Shown: positions 48,056-58,540 of the stretch, in pieces
Position numbering within the stretch: the stretch's first letter is position 1
Layout: each line of letters opens with the position of its first letter
Assembly (NCBI GenBank): GCA_903850885.1
Contig: CAINMU010000010.1
Location: 1-64,000, forward strand
Source of the DNA: an uncultured Opitutia bacterium
Lineage (GTDB): Bacteria > Verrucomicrobiota > Verrucomicrobiia > Opitutales > UBA953
Reading direction: 5' to 3'
DNA: 64,000 nt
Program-made: the position numbers and the translations under genes
The notes under the pieces: generated by a model
What the model was told of the DNA's origin: nothing
What the model saw: only the letters and a program-made list of their open reading frames with translations
The model's database searches: none

Positions 48056-50782
48056 TTAGCGACTGAAAGCCTGCCGGATGACATCCGCTTGCTCGATCTT
48101 ATGAACTGCAAGCGAACCAACCGCAGGGGAGGCAGCGGCGTCGCGACCGGCATAGAGCGCGCGAATACCTGTGCATTCCTCAATCAGTGGAGCGACGAAA
48201 GACCAGCCGCCCATATTCTTGGGCTCATCTTGAGCCCAAATAATTTTAGCAGGCGAACCGAGTTGCTGATAGAGCTTCTTAAGGGTCGCGGCATCAAAAG
48301 GGTAGAATTGCTCAAGACGCAGGATACTCGTATCCGCATCCTTCTTTGCCAGACGTTCGGCCTCGAGTTCATAGAAGATTTTTCCGGAGCAAATAATCAA
48401 TCTCGACGTCTTGGGCGCGGGCGTCGCGTCGGTCATCACCGTATGGAATTTCCCGGAGCTAAAGTCAGCCAGCGCGCTGACGCAGGCCTTGTGTCGCAAC
48501 AAGCTCTTGGGAGTTAAGACGACCAGGGGCTTGCGAAGTTCAGCTTTAACCTGCCGACGTAAGGCGTGGAAAATCTGGGCCGGCGTGGAGGGCTGAATGA
48601 CCTGAAGGTTATTTTCAGCGCACAACTGGAGGAATCGCTCGAGGCGAGCCGAAGAGTGTTCAGGACCTTGTCCTTCGTACCCGTGAGGTAAAAGAAGGGT
48701 AAGGCCGCTGGTCTGACCCCATTTGGATTCGGCCGAAGCCAGGAATTGATCGATAATAATCTGAGCGCCATTGGCGAAATCGCCGAATTGAGCCTCCCAG
48801 ATAACGAGGGCGTCTGGCGCTTCTAGCGAATAACCATAGTCGAACCCGAGGACGGCATATTCCGAAAGCGATGAATTAACCAACTCGATCTTCGCGCTGC
48901 CAATGGAAGACAACGGACAATACTCCGCATCATTGGAAGGATCGTGCAAAACGGCATGACGATGCGAAAAAGTACCGCGCTCGCAATCTTGGCCGGAAAG
49001 ACGTATCGGGTGTCCTTCGGCCAGTAAAGTGGCGAAAGCAAGCCCTTCGCCCAGACTCCAGTCGAAATGAATGCCGGATTTGAAAGCCTCGGCTTTGATA
49101 TCCAGCAAGCGTTTCAATTTCGGGTGTGGGCTGAAATCTGGGGGCATCTGCCATAAAGCAGGAGCAACCTGGTCAAGCAGCGAGGCGGCTACGGAAGTAT
49201 CCGTTTTAAAATCGTAAGGCGAATTAAACGGGCGCAGTTCAGCGGGGTGTTTCTGGCGCGCCTCGATTTCTAACGTCAGAGCGGCCTGGGCCCGGTCTTG
49301 GGCGGCGTTCAGCAGCACGTCGCACTCCGTGCGAAGCGCCATCAGCAGGCCGTCGGCAGTCGTGCCGGACTCGGTCAGCCGTGAAGCATAGAGTTCGGCG
49401 ACCGAAGGGTGTGAAGTAATATTACGGTAGAGGACGGGCTGGGTAAAAGCAGGCTCGTCGGTTTCGTTGTGTCCGTAACGGCGGTAGCAAACGATATCAA
49501 CGACGGCATCCGCGCCAAATTTCTGCCGATACTCCAAAGCGATTTCGGCAGCCAAGACAACGGCATCGGGATCGTCTCCATTGGCGTGCAGAATGGGCGA
49601 CTCGGTGAACTTGGCGATTTCCGTGCAATGACGGCCGGTGCGAGCTTCATCAGGATTCGTGGTGAAGCCGACCTGATTATTACTTACCAGGTGAAGGGTG
49701 CCACCGACCGAGTAACCCTTCAGGCCGGCGAGATTTAAAGTTTCCATCACCACTCCTTGGCCGGCAAAAGCGCCGTCACCGTGAATCAGGATGGGGAGGG
49801 CGGCGGCCCTACTGACACCCACTTGTAAGTCGATGCGGGCGCGGGTGCGTCCAAGGGCGACAGGATTGACGGCTTCAAGGTGACTCGGATTAAAGGCCAA
49901 TGTGAGAGCGATTTTTTTGCCACTGACGGTTCTTTCACCCTCATAACCTAGGTGATATTTGACATCGCCGTCGCCGGTGGAGGTATCGGGAAGATGGTGC
50001 TCAGAGAAAGCAGCAAAGAGTTGCTCGGGTTTCTTACCGCAGATGTTGACCATAACATTTAGCCGGCCGCGATGGGCCATGCCCAACACGATATCCGTGA
50101 TCTTAAGCCCGGGTGAACGGTATAAAAGTTGCTCCAAGGCGGCCATGATGACTTCGCCACCCTCCACCGAAAAACGTTTCGCACCGACGAAAGTCCGATG
50201 CAAAAAACGCTCGAATTGTTCGGCTTGGACGATGGCGTGCAAGAAACGCTTCCGGGCATCCGCATCGTATGCCGGCCGCAGACCGGACGACTCGATACGC
50301 TCCTGGAGCCACCGGCGACGTTCGCCGTCTTGAATATGGGTGTATTCGACGCCGATGGGTCCACAGTAAATGGATTTTAGTTTGGCAATAATCTCGGAAA
50401 GGGGTAACAATTTACCGCCCAAGAAATCCCCGGTATTAAAAACCTTATCGGGTGCGATACTGTCCAGACCCAGCGCCTTATCGGTGAGCTCGAAGTGAGG
50501 CGTAGGATCAAAGAGCGGATTAAGCCGGGCTTGAAGATGCCCGAGCAACCTATAGGCATTGATCGCCGCCAAGACTTTCCACTGCGCCGCGGCATCGATG
50601 GGGGAGCTTACCGAGCTGCTGCCTTTCGCCGAAACTTTCGGTGGTAGGCTAAGGCCCAATTCAAAACCTTCGAAGAAAGTGCGCCATTCGGCATCGACGG
50701 AGGCCGGGTCAGCCGTCCAGCGCTCATGATAAGTGGCGACGAGGTCGGCATTCCAACGGGTTCCTACACTAAGATGTTTCAT
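48056..50782 (-). CDS. sucA: 2-oxoglutarate dehydrogenase E1
   Basis: FEGFELG, GMAHRGRLNVMVNICGK, HGDGAFAGQGVVMETLNLAGLKGYSVGGTLHLVSNNQVGFTT, YRRYGHNETDEPAFTQP. Confidence 0.96.
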   Translation of the reverse strand: MKHLSVGTRWNADLVATYHERWTADPASVDAEWRTFFEGFELGLSLPPKVSAKGSSSVSSPIDAAAQWKVLAAINAYRLLGHLQARLNPLFDPTPHFELTDKALGLDSIAPDKVFNTGDFLGGKLLPLSEIIAKLKSIYCGPIGVEYTHIQDGERRRWLQERIESSGLRPAYDADARKRFLHAIVQAEQFERFLHRTFVGAKRFSVEGGEVIMAALEQLLYRSPGLKITDIVLGMAHRGRLNVMVNICGKKPEQLFAAFSEHHLPDTSTGDGDVKYHLGYEGERTVSGKKIALTLAFNPSHLEAVNPVALGRTRARIDLQVGVSRAAALPILIHGDGAFAGQGVVMETLNLAGLKGYSVGGTLHLVSNNQVGFTTNPDEARTGRHCTEIAKFTESPILHANGDDPDAVVLAAEIALEYRQKFGADAVVDIVCYRRYGHNETDEPAFTQPVLYRNITSHPSVAELYASRLTESGTTADGLLMALRTECDVLLNAAQDRAQAALTLEIEARQKHPAELRPFNSPYDFKTDTSVAASLLDQVAPALWQMPPDFSPHPKLKRLLDIKAEAFKSGIHFDWSLGEGLAFATLLAEGHPIRLSGQDCERGTFSHRHAVLHDPSNDAEYCPLSSIGSAKIELVNSSLSEYAVLGFDYGYSLEAPDALVIWEAQFGDFANGAQIIIDQFLASAESKWGQTSGLTLLLPHGYEGQGPEHSSARLERFLQLCAENNLQVIQPSTPAQIFHALRRQVKAELRKPLVVLTPKSLLRHKACVSALADFSSGKFHTVMTDATPAPKTSRLIICSGKIFYELEAERLAKKDADTSILRLEQFYPFDAATLKKLYQQLGSPAKIIWAQDEPKNMGGWSFVAPLIEECTGIRALYAGRDAAASPAVGSLAVHKIEQADVIRQAFSR

Positions 50783-50914
50783 TTAAGTGACGAATAAAGG
50801 AGGAAGAAACTTAGCCATTATGTCTTTTATTAACAAGCCCAGACGCTGGCCAAAAAATGCCAGACTTTGAGGGTTGAAACCACATTAATATGGAGGTTTA
50901 ATTCACTTTCGTCG

Positions 50915-53428
50915 ATGTCCTCCCCAAGACCGGCTAATCGCTCCTATTCCACGGAAGCCTTGGAAAGGTGGTTTGCGTCGATTCCCGAAGAATGGGAGGC
51001 GTCCTTTGAAGCGGCGGACCTGGAAGAAGGACGAAGAATCTACACGGAAGGTCTCGTCCGGTCGCTTGAATTGAAAATCGATTCGGCGGAGGCGGTTACC
51101 CGCATGGAAGATCAAACCGTTAGGGCCGTCATCGAACTTGGGGAGAACCAACTGGAATGGCGCACGTCGCTGCCCGAGGAGGAAAACGGCGCCCCTTACG
51201 TCGTGGCCGCTCTCTACGAGGTCGAAGAATTACTGGCAGATGAAATCACACCGATCGATGAGGCTGCCGCTGCGATCGAACCCGAAGCCATCATCGAACC
51301 ACAGCCGAAAGATACTAATCTGCGTTCGGCCCTAAAACTTCAGGTCTCCTTTGATCTCACTTCGGAAGGCCTGACAACTTCCGCTTCGTGGGGAGGGAAG
51401 GGTGGACACGCTTGGAATTGCTTCGGCCCCGGGGCCATCCCAGGCGACGAGCTTTCGGACGAACAGCGCCAGACCCTTTTCCGGTTCTCCACCGTGGCAC
51501 ACCGCGCGGGCTTCAGTTACAGCAAGACGGCCGGCACTTGGGCGATGGATAATATTGGGCGAATCGAAAGGTTCGTCCGGGAAGAATTAAGCGAGTGGCG
51601 CAAGCGCTTCAAACTCTTGGGCGAGGAGGCTTTGAACATATTCCGCAACGAGCAATTACAAGTCGCCGTGGACGCGGAAGCGGAATCTACCGGCGACGGC
51701 AAATCTTTCCGTCTAAACTGGCGGCTTAAAGCCGGCAGTCACCGTCTCTTGGCCGACGAGCAGAAACTCTTACTCAAAGCCGGCGGGCGCCCCGTGATCC
51801 TACCTGGCAAAGGGGTGGTGGCCTATAATGCGGCGGTCGCAGATTTTTCCGAAGATTGGCGAACGAAAGACGGTGAAGTGCCACGCTACCTACTACTTTC
51901 GCTTTTCGATCATGCCGCCGTCGGAGCGCTGAAATTAAACGACGATTTGAAGGTCTGGAAAGATCAACTCTTACAGGAGCCGTCGCCGCCGGATAATCTT
52001 CCGGCGCACCTGCGACCTTACCAAGCCAAAGGCGTGGCATGGCTCGGCCGTCTTTGCGACTTGGGCTCCCACCCATTGCTGGCCGATGAAATGGGCTTAG
52101 GTAAAACGGTCCAAGTACTGGCCCTCCTGGCCACCCGGCCGGTCGGCGAACGTTTGCTCATCGTCTGTCCGGCCAGCGTCATTCCCGTCTGGCTGGGGGA
52201 AATCAAACGCTTTCACCCTGAACTCGTCGCGTCCGTCCTGACCGCTGACGATGACTTTGAGAAGAATCCGCACGCCAAGATTTGGATTTCAAGCTACACG
52301 CAGCTGCGTCGTCACGCCGCCTTGTTGCCAAAAATAACCTTCGGTTATGCGGTCCTCGATGAAGCCCAAGCCATCAAAAATCCCGAATCAAAAACGACGC
52401 AGACCTGTATCGCGATCCAAGCCCATCATCGTATTGCCATCACCGGTACGCCGTTAGAAAACCGTCCGACAGACCTTTGGACTATCTTCCGCTTCCTCAT
52501 GCCAGGCTTGCTCGGTAAGCGTGCTAATTTCGAACGTATGATGTTACGCGACCCCTCGGTAGCCTTAGGTAAGGTACGCCGGCAGGTTTCCCCCTTTATC
52601 CTCCGACGTCTGAAACGTCACGTCGCGTCTGACATTCCACCTAAGATGGAAGTCGTACTTCCTTGTCCGCTAACCCACGAGCAAAGAGCTTTATATCAAC
52701 ACCTGACCCAGGGAAGCGGCCTTTCCGGAGAACTTGCCGGATTGCTCTCTAAGGACGCGACATCAGTGCTCACATTATTAATGCGCCTGCGCCAAGTTTG
52801 TTGTGACCCCGGACTCCTGCCAGACAACTCGGGCTGCCCGAGCGCGCATTCGGGTAAGATCACGTTGCTCATCTCTAAGCTAACTGAAATCGCCGCCAAT
52901 GGGTCCAAGGCCGTTGTCTTCTCCCAGTTTGTCTCCTTGATTGAGCGCGTCAAAACGGCCTTGGCTCGAGACCTGCCTAACCTTCCCATCTTTGAGTTAA
53001 CCGGCGAAACCAAAGATCGCTCCGCCCCGGTCGAAAATTTTAAAGAAACCAAGGGGCCAGCTCTTTTCTTGGCTTCGCTTAAAGCGGGCGGAACGGGTAT
53101 CACTTTGAATACCGCAGAGTATGTCTTCTTGATGGATCCTTGGTGGAATCCGGCGGTTGAAGCTCAGGCTGTCGATCGAGTCCATCGGATTGGTCAAAAG
53201 AACCCAGTCTTGATTTATCGGATGATTGCACCTGGCACCGTCGAAGAGCGGATTGAGGAATTGAAGCAAGAAAAACGCGAACTCTTCTCGACCGTTGTCG
53301 GAGATATCCCGGACATGACGGATTGGACCCGACACTTCACCTCCTTAGATGCCCTCATTCGTCTGAGCGATTCGCCGGCAGCCGCAGCCTCGGCCGAAAT
53401 CGCGCCCGAGCGAGAGCACGAAGGCTGA
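50915..53428 (+). CDS. SNF2-family DEAD/H-type helicase with SWIM-like N-terminus
   Basis: LLADEMGLGKTVQVLALL, VLDEAQAIKNPESKT, ITGTPLENRPTDLWTIFRFL, AGGTGITLNTAEYVFLMDPWWNPAVEAQAVDRVHRIGQ. Confidence 0.95.
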   Translation: MSSPRPANRSYSTEALERWFASIPEEWEASFEAADLEEGRRIYTEGLVRSLELKIDSAEAVTRMEDQTVRAVIELGENQLEWRTSLPEEENGAPYVVAALYEVEELLADEITPIDEAAAAIEPEAIIEPQPKDTNLRSALKLQVSFDLTSEGLTTSASWGGKGGHAWNCFGPGAIPGDELSDEQRQTLFRFSTVAHRAGFSYSKTAGTWAMDNIGRIERFVREELSEWRKRFKLLGEEALNIFRNEQLQVAVDAEAESTGDGKSFRLNWRLKAGSHRLLADEQKLLLKAGGRPVILPGKGVVAYNAAVADFSEDWRTKDGEVPRYLLLSLFDHAAVGALKLNDDLKVWKDQLLQEPSPPDNLPAHLRPYQAKGVAWLGRLCDLGSHPLLADEMGLGKTVQVLALLATRPVGERLLIVCPASVIPVWLGEIKRFHPELVASVLTADDDFEKNPHAKIWISSYTQLRRHAALLPKITFGYAVLDEAQAIKNPESKTTQTCIAIQAHHRIAITGTPLENRPTDLWTIFRFLMPGLLGKRANFERMMLRDPSVALGKVRRQVSPFILRRLKRHVASDIPPKMEVVLPCPLTHEQRALYQHLTQGSGLSGELAGLLSKDATSVLTLLMRLRQVCCDPGLLPDNSGCPSAHSGKITLLISKLTEIAANGSKAVVFSQFVSLIERVKTALARDLPNLPIFELTGETKDRSAPVENFKETKGPALFLASLKAGGTGITLNTAEYVFLMDPWWNPAVEAQAVDRVHRIGQKNPVLIYRMIAPGTVEERIEELKQEKRELFSTVVGDIPDMTDWTRHFTSLDALIRLSDSPAAAASAEIAPEREHEG

Positions 53429-53429
53429 C

Positions 53430-54809
53430 CTACTTCGCGATTAAATCGTACTCCGAAGCACCCGTGACGGTGACTTCGGCAAATTCGCCGACCGGCAATT
53501 TCTTGGGGACTTGGACGATACCGTCGATATCCATCGCATCACCTTGGCTACGCGCGATGCCCGGACGTTCCACCAAAACACGCAATTTACGTCCGATGAA
53601 TTCTTCGCCGCGTTGCTTGGAAAGGCCTTGGAGGAGAAGCATCGCCCGGGCGTGACGTTCGGTTTTAACTTCAGCGGCGAGATGGCCTTCCATCTTAGCC
53701 CCGCGCGTACCTTCTTCTTTGGAATACTTAAAGACACCGACGCGGTCAAAGCGGGTATCCGTAAGGAAATCGAGCAACTCACTGAAATCAGCTTCGGTCT
53801 CACCCGGGAAGCCGGCAATAAAGGTCGTGCGGATAACGATATTAGGGATACCGGCCCGCATACGTTTGATGAGGTCGCGGATATAGGCCCCATCGGTCTC
53901 GCGCTGCATGGCGGTCAACATCCGGTCGGAAATGTGCTGCAAAGGAATGTCGACATACCGCGCGACATGCTTGGATTGGGCGATGGTTTCGATCAACTCG
54001 TCGCTCCAATGGGCAGGGTGCGTGTAAAGGAGCCTGATCCAGAAATCTCCTTCGATCGTATCCAGCTCACGTAAAAGCGAAGCCAAGGATTCACCTTTGG
54101 TTGAGTCGACTTTGCTGCGGGGATTAGGACGCGCGTCCGTCCAGCGATCCATTCCGAAATAAGTGGTGTCCTGCGAGATGAGGTTAATTTCTTTGACGCC
54201 TTCGGCCACCAATTGACGGGCCTCCTTGACGACTGACTCGACCGTGCGACTACGATGCCGGCCACGGATACGGGGAATGATGCAGAACGTGCAGGGGTGG
54301 TTACAGCCTTCGGCGATCTTGATATAGGCCGAATGCTTGGGGGTCAGACGAAAGCGGGGCGTGTCAAAATCTGGGATGAAGGTGGTCGTCTTGGCCAAGA
54401 ACTCCGTCATGCTGGCTTCGCCGCCCATGACCTTATGGATGACCGGGACAATATTAGTCACTTGGTCGAGACCGATGTAAGCGTCCACTTTCGGCAATTC
54501 GACGTGACCTTTGGCTCCTTCGACCACGGGCAGGGTACCTTGGTAGCGCTGGGCCATACAGCCTGCTACGATGAGCTTCTGGCCCGGGCGACGAGCCGTC
54601 GCCTTGCCGTCGCTCATCTCGTAAATGGCCTCGAGGGCTTCGTGTTTCGAAGCGTCGATGAAGGAACAAGTATTCACAATCACGACATCGGCTTCGGAGG
54701 CGTCAGCGGTCATCGACATGCCGGCCTTCGCGAGGTGGCCGATCATGATTTCAGAATCAATCAAGTTCTTGGCGCAACCAAGGGAGACGAGGCCTACTTT
54801 AACAGACAT
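53430..54809 (-). CDS. rimO: Ribosomal protein S12 methylthiotransferase
   Basis: VGLVSLGCAKNLIDSE, radical-SAM CNHPCTFCIIPRIRG, C-terminal TRAM-like region. Confidence 0.94.
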   Translation of the reverse strand: MSVKVGLVSLGCAKNLIDSEIMIGHLAKAGMSMTADASEADVVIVNTCSFIDASKHEALEAIYEMSDGKATARRPGQKLIVAGCMAQRYQGTLPVVEGAKGHVELPKVDAYIGLDQVTNIVPVIHKVMGGEASMTEFLAKTTTFIPDFDTPRFRLTPKHSAYIKIAEGCNHPCTFCIIPRIRGRHRSRTVESVVKEARQLVAEGVKEINLISQDTTYFGMDRWTDARPNPRSKVDSTKGESLASLLRELDTIEGDFWIRLLYTHPAHWSDELIETIAQSKHVARYVDIPLQHISDRMLTAMQRETDGAYIRDLIKRMRAGIPNIVIRTTFIAGFPGETEADFSELLDFLTDTRFDRVGVFKYSKEEGTRGAKMEGHLAAEVKTERHARAMLLLQGLSKQRGEEFIGRKLRVLVERPGIARSQGDAMDIDGIVQVPKKLPVGEFAEVTVTGASEYDLIAK

Positions 54810-54865
54810 GGGTTGGATAGGAGCACGAATTTGCCGAAAAGCAACCCCGGGTCACGATTCCGGCC

Positions 54866-55699
54866 CTACAACGTCAACCAAGCCTCGGCCGGGACATCTT
54901 CGGGTCGGCAGAGTGGCGTTAAGCCAAAGTTAGGCAGGGCCGCGAGCCAAGCAGCCACATCCGCATCACCCTTGAATAGATTCTTAGCCGAGGACCCCAC
55001 CTGCTTGCGGCGTTGGGTGAAGAAATTTCGCGCAACCTCGCGGGCGCGTTTACTCAGGCGTTTGGCATCGGTACGACGACGAAGCACCAGCAGGCATGAG
55101 TCGACCTTAGGGGGCGGGTTAAATGATTGGGCTGGTACCGGATGAACTTTGATCTTTTCGAAGGCCAAGTGCACCTGTGCGGTGACGGCGGACCAGTGGC
55201 TCGTCCCGACATCGGCGGTCAATCGCTCCGCAGCTTCTCGTTGCAGCATCAAGACCATCAAGGAAGGGTGCGGACCCGCGCAAATCGCATCCATCCATGG
55301 CGTCGAGATGGCGTAGGGTAGATTAGCAATGACCTTAAAGGAGCCGTCGAGTGGATCTTTCAATCCGGCCCGAGGCAATTTGACGGCATCCCCTTCGGTC
55401 AAATGGAAGGTTTTTGGAAACTGCGGCAGGAGAGATTCTTCGAGATGAAACAACATCGTCCGATCGGCTTCAACGGCAAAGAGCTGAACCCCGGCCCCGA
55501 GTAATGTCCGCGTCAAAGTCCCGAGACCCGGACCAACCTCAACGACCGTATCGCCTGAGACGATTTCACCGAGTTCTAGGGATTTACGGACAATATTACC
55601 ATCGACCAAGAAATTCTGGCCCAGCCATTTACGTGGCATATGCGCCAACCTGGCCAGCAAATCACGGGTTTCGGAAAGCGAAAGCGGACCCTCGTTCAT
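54866..55699 (-). CDS. rsmA: 16S rRNA (adenine1518/1519-N6) dimethyltransferase
   Basis: KWLGQNFLVDGNIV, VVEVGPGLGTLTRTLL, VIANLPYAISTPW, LMLQREAAERL. Confidence 0.93.
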   Translation of the reverse strand: MNEGPLSLSETRDLLARLAHMPRKWLGQNFLVDGNIVRKSLELGEIVSGDTVVEVGPGLGTLTRTLLGAGVQLFAVEADRTMLFHLEESLLPQFPKTFHLTEGDAVKLPRAGLKDPLDGSFKVIANLPYAISTPWMDAICAGPHPSLMVLMLQREAAERLTADVGTSHWSAVTAQVHLAFEKIKVHPVPAQSFNPPPKVDSCLLVLRRRTDAKRLSKRAREVARNFFTQRRKQVGSSAKNLFKGDADVAAWLAALPNFGLTPLCRPEDVPAEAWLTL

Positions 55700-56487
55700 A
55701 CGCTTTTAAAGGCTCGGAGAAGGTGAGCGGGGTTGGCTTCGCGCATCAGAGACTCGCCGACCAACAAAGCGTTAGCACCAGCTGCTCGCATCCTGGCCGC
55801 ATCGTCCAGGTTCTTGATTCCACTTTCAGCGACCTTGAGAACGTGCGAGGGCATATGAGGGATCACGCGTTCTGCAAAAGCGAGATCAATGGCGAAAGTG
55901 GAAAGATTACGATTATTGACGCCGACCATATCAGGTCGATGCGACAAGGCACGGACAAGCTCATCCTCATCGTGAACCTCAAAGAGGACATCCAGACGGG
56001 CAAGTTTGGCCGCCCGATGCAAAGGACGGATCTCTTCATCAGAGAGCGCCCGGACGATGATCAATATGCAGCGTGCGCCATTCTGTGCCGCTTCGAGCAC
56101 CTGATAAGGATGGAACATGAAGTCCTTACGGATGCAGGGGAGGGGGCGAGTCCGGCGGGCTTGCGAAAGGGTTACCTCCCTGAGATCCTTAAGTTCCCCC
56201 TTGAAATAAGTCGTTTCCGTCAGAACCGAAAGGCAGTCGGCGCCCGCTTCGGCATAAGCTTCAGCCTGAGCAACAGCGTCCACATCCACGCGAATCGTGC
56301 CCACGCTCGGGGAGGCCCGTTTGACCTCGGCGATAACTGTCATGTGACTAGGAGACACCAGAGACTGGCGAAACCCGGGGGCGGGGTGGATGCCGGCAAA
56401 AGCCGTTAGCTCGGCGTCAGCGACAGGTCGCAGCAAGTGGGCGATTTCCTTTCGCTTCGCTTGCATGATTTCTGTTAATTTATCCAC
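55696..56487 (-). CDS. trpC: Indole-3-glycerol phosphate synthase
   Basis: VIAEVKRASPSVGTIRVDVD, FKGELKDL, VGVNNRNLSTFAIDL, VAESGIKN. Confidence 0.92.
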   Translation of the reverse strand: MDKLTEIMQAKRKEIAHLLRPVADAELTAFAGIHPAPGFRQSLVSPSHMTVIAEVKRASPSVGTIRVDVDAVAQAEAYAEAGADCLSVLTETTYFKGELKDLREVTLSQARRTRPLPCIRKDFMFHPYQVLEAAQNGARCILIIVRALSDEEIRPLHRAAKLARLDVLFEVHDEDELVRALSHRPDMVGVNNRNLSTFAIDLAFAERVIPHMPSHVLKVAESGIKNLDDAARMRAAGANALLVGESLMREANPAHLLRAFKSV

Positions 56488-56562
56488 GAAGCATAACGAA
56501 AGACTCTAAGGGCGGCTGGCAATCGTTTTGACTCCCGACCGTCAGGTCGTCTCGATGAGCGT

Positions 56563-57222
56563 ATGCCCGGCATCGATTACCTGATAGCAACCACCGCCCG
56601 ATTACGTGCCCCAGATGGCTGCCCTTGGGATAAAGAGCAAAACCATCGGACCCTCTGCGATTGCCTCATCGAAGAAGTCGCCGAACTTGTCCAAGCCATC
56701 GACCGGAATGACCTGGCGAACCTGCGGGAGGAACTAGGCGACCTGCTTTTTCACATTGTCATGCACGCTCAGATGGCCGCCGAAGAAGGGCATTTTAATT
56801 TCGATGACGTAGCCAAAGAAGTAAACGATAAGATGATCAGAAGGCACCCGCATGTCTTCGGCGAAGGCGTCAAGTTAGGCGACGCTGAAGCCGTCATTAA
56901 GCAATGGGAGCAAATTAAGCTCACGGAAAAAGGACCGAAGAAGCCGACCCTCTTTAAAGAGCTTCCCCCTTCCCTTAACACTGTCCTCACCGCGCGGGAA
57001 GTTTGGAAGCAAATCCAAAAAAAGGGCTACGATGCCGGGCAAACGGTCCATGTACCGACGATCGCCGCCCTCCAAAATAATCTAACTGAAGCTCTGGCCG
57101 GACAGAAACTCTTTGAGATTATCGCCGCTTGTCGAGATGCGGGAATCGACCCTGATTCCGCCCTTCGCCGCCATACGGCGAAAGTTGTCGAGACGGCCGA
57201 GACCAATGTCCATTCGTCCTGA
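56563..57222 (+). CDS. mazG: Nucleoside triphosphate pyrophosphohydrolase (MazG)
   Basis: LRAPDGCPWDKEQNHRTLCDCLIEEVAELVQAID, LREELGDLLFHIVMHAQMAAEEGHF, RRHPHVFGE. Confidence 0.93.
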   Translation: MPGIDYLIATTARLRAPDGCPWDKEQNHRTLCDCLIEEVAELVQAIDRNDLANLREELGDLLFHIVMHAQMAAEEGHFNFDDVAKEVNDKMIRRHPHVFGEGVKLGDAEAVIKQWEQIKLTEKGPKKPTLFKELPPSLNTVLTAREVWKQIQKKGYDAGQTVHVPTIAALQNNLTEALAGQKLFEIIAACRDAGIDPDSALRRHTAKVVETAETNVHSS

Positions 57223-57231
57223 GCCGCCCCC

Positions 57232-57954
57232 ATGGAACTTGACCCGATCTTAGTGAAAGTCGCCGGCAAGGAGGTCGAAGTTTGGCCTAAAGTTTCCGCC
57301 CGCTCCAATCGCGTCCGCCTAGCGGTCAAACCTGGCCCCAAAATCATCCTATCTTTTCCACCCCATGCTTCCCTGGCTTCGGCCAAGGCATTTCTGAAGG
57401 ATAATTTACGCTGGCTTGAAAAAGTCGTCGCCCGCGCCCGACCCGTCCAGACCTCACTCGTCGATCATCTGACGAAGTTTTCGTGGTTAACTTTAGATGA
57501 AAGACACCTCGCGGTAGAAATTGCAACGGGCACGCGAACCTCGCTCAAAATCTCGAAGGAAGAGGAAGTCGTAAAATTACTTATTCCTGAAGAAAATCGA
57601 GAGACGTGTGCCGTCAGGGCGCTACGTCGTCTGGCCGAAACCGGCTTAAGCCTCGCCGTTGCCCGCCTCAGCGCCCGCGTGGGGGTCACCGTCTCGCAAG
57701 TCAGCGTCCGTGATCAAACTACCCGCTGGGGCTCTTGCTCGTCCAGCGGCACGCTTTCCTTGAATTGGCGGCTGATCCTGCTTCCACCGATGCTGCACGA
57801 TCACGTCATTTTACACGAACTATCTCACCGCAAGCATATGGATCATTCGCCCCGCTTTTGGAATCAGTTGGCAGCGTGGGACCCCGAATGGGAAAAGCAT
57901 GACCAAGCACTCACGCGTCGGTGGAATGTTATCATGGATCTCGGCCGCGCATGA
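57232..57954 (+). CDS. YgjP/SprT-like metal-dependent hydrolase (DUF45)
   Basis: DQTTRWGSCSSSGTLSLNWRLILLPPMLHDHVILHELSHRKHMDHSPRFW (HELxH). Confidence 0.9.
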   Translation: MELDPILVKVAGKEVEVWPKVSARSNRVRLAVKPGPKIILSFPPHASLASAKAFLKDNLRWLEKVVARARPVQTSLVDHLTKFSWLTLDERHLAVEIATGTRTSLKISKEEEVVKLLIPEENRETCAVRALRRLAETGLSLAVARLSARVGVTVSQVSVRDQTTRWGSCSSSGTLSLNWRLILLPPMLHDHVILHELSHRKHMDHSPRFWNQLAAWDPEWEKHDQALTRRWNVIMDLGRA

Positions 57955-58496
57955 GTAACGAGATCGGCCAATCGCTCGATGAGGTTTTTGACGTCGTCGA
58001 TGCGGAGGATCGGGTGATCAGTTCGAATCATCGCGGTGAAATTCATCGGCTTGGCCTCAGACATCGGGCGATTCATATTTTTTGGCGTCGGACGGACGGT
58101 CGCATCTGCTTGCAGCGCAGATCTTTCGCAAAAGATCATTGCCCTGGCTTGCTGAGTTCATCCTGTGCGGGGCATGTCGATGCCGGCGAAACCTACCAAG
58201 ACGCCGCCGTTCGTGAATTACGCGAAGAGCTTGGGGTGATCTTACCCGCATCCTCGCTTCACGAGATCGACTACGCACCCAGTCATCCGGCTTTAGGCAA
58301 CGAGTTCGTCCGCTCCTATTTCATGGAGGGCGATTTCGCGACTACCTTGGCCAGGGCGGAGGTCGATGCGATCTTGTGGCGTTACCCGCAAGAAATCGAC
58401 GAATGGATTGACTCAGCTCGTGACTGGTTCGCACCCCCTTTGGTCCATCTGCTCGCGCGGCCAGCTATTCGAAATAAATTATCCCTTCGCGGATAA
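57951..58496 (+). CDS. NUDIX hydrolase
   Basis: GHVDAGETYQDAAVRELREELGV matches the Nudix box Gx5Ex7REUxEEx(I/L); 4-nt overlap with previous gene. Confidence 0.92.
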   Translation: MSNEIGQSLDEVFDVVDAEDRVISSNHRGEIHRLGLRHRAIHIFWRRTDGRICLQRRSFAKDHCPGLLSSSCAGHVDAGETYQDAAVRELREELGVILPASSLHEIDYAPSHPALGNEFVRSYFMEGDFATTLARAEVDAILWRYPQEIDEWIDSARDWFAPPLVHLLARPAIRNKLSLRG

Positions 58497-58540
58497 GTGT
58501 TTGAGTTCGCCCCCTTACCGGACGATAAGATGCAAGCCCC

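Noticed and set aside
50850-50868. CTGGC...GCCAG hairpin upstream of the SNF2 gene as a terminator
   Set aside because: Only a 5-bp stem with an 8-nt loop and no T tract; insufficient support.
54255-55145. 296-aa plus-strand ORF
   Set aside because: Antisense to rimO and rsmA, spanning their intergenic region; no motif.
55414-56409. 331-aa plus-strand ORF
   Set aside because: Antisense to rsmA/trpC, both strongly supported.
55696-56487. trpC separated from other trp genes as an unusual system
   Set aside because: Dispersed trp genes are common in bacteria; overlap with rsmA is ordinary operon packing.
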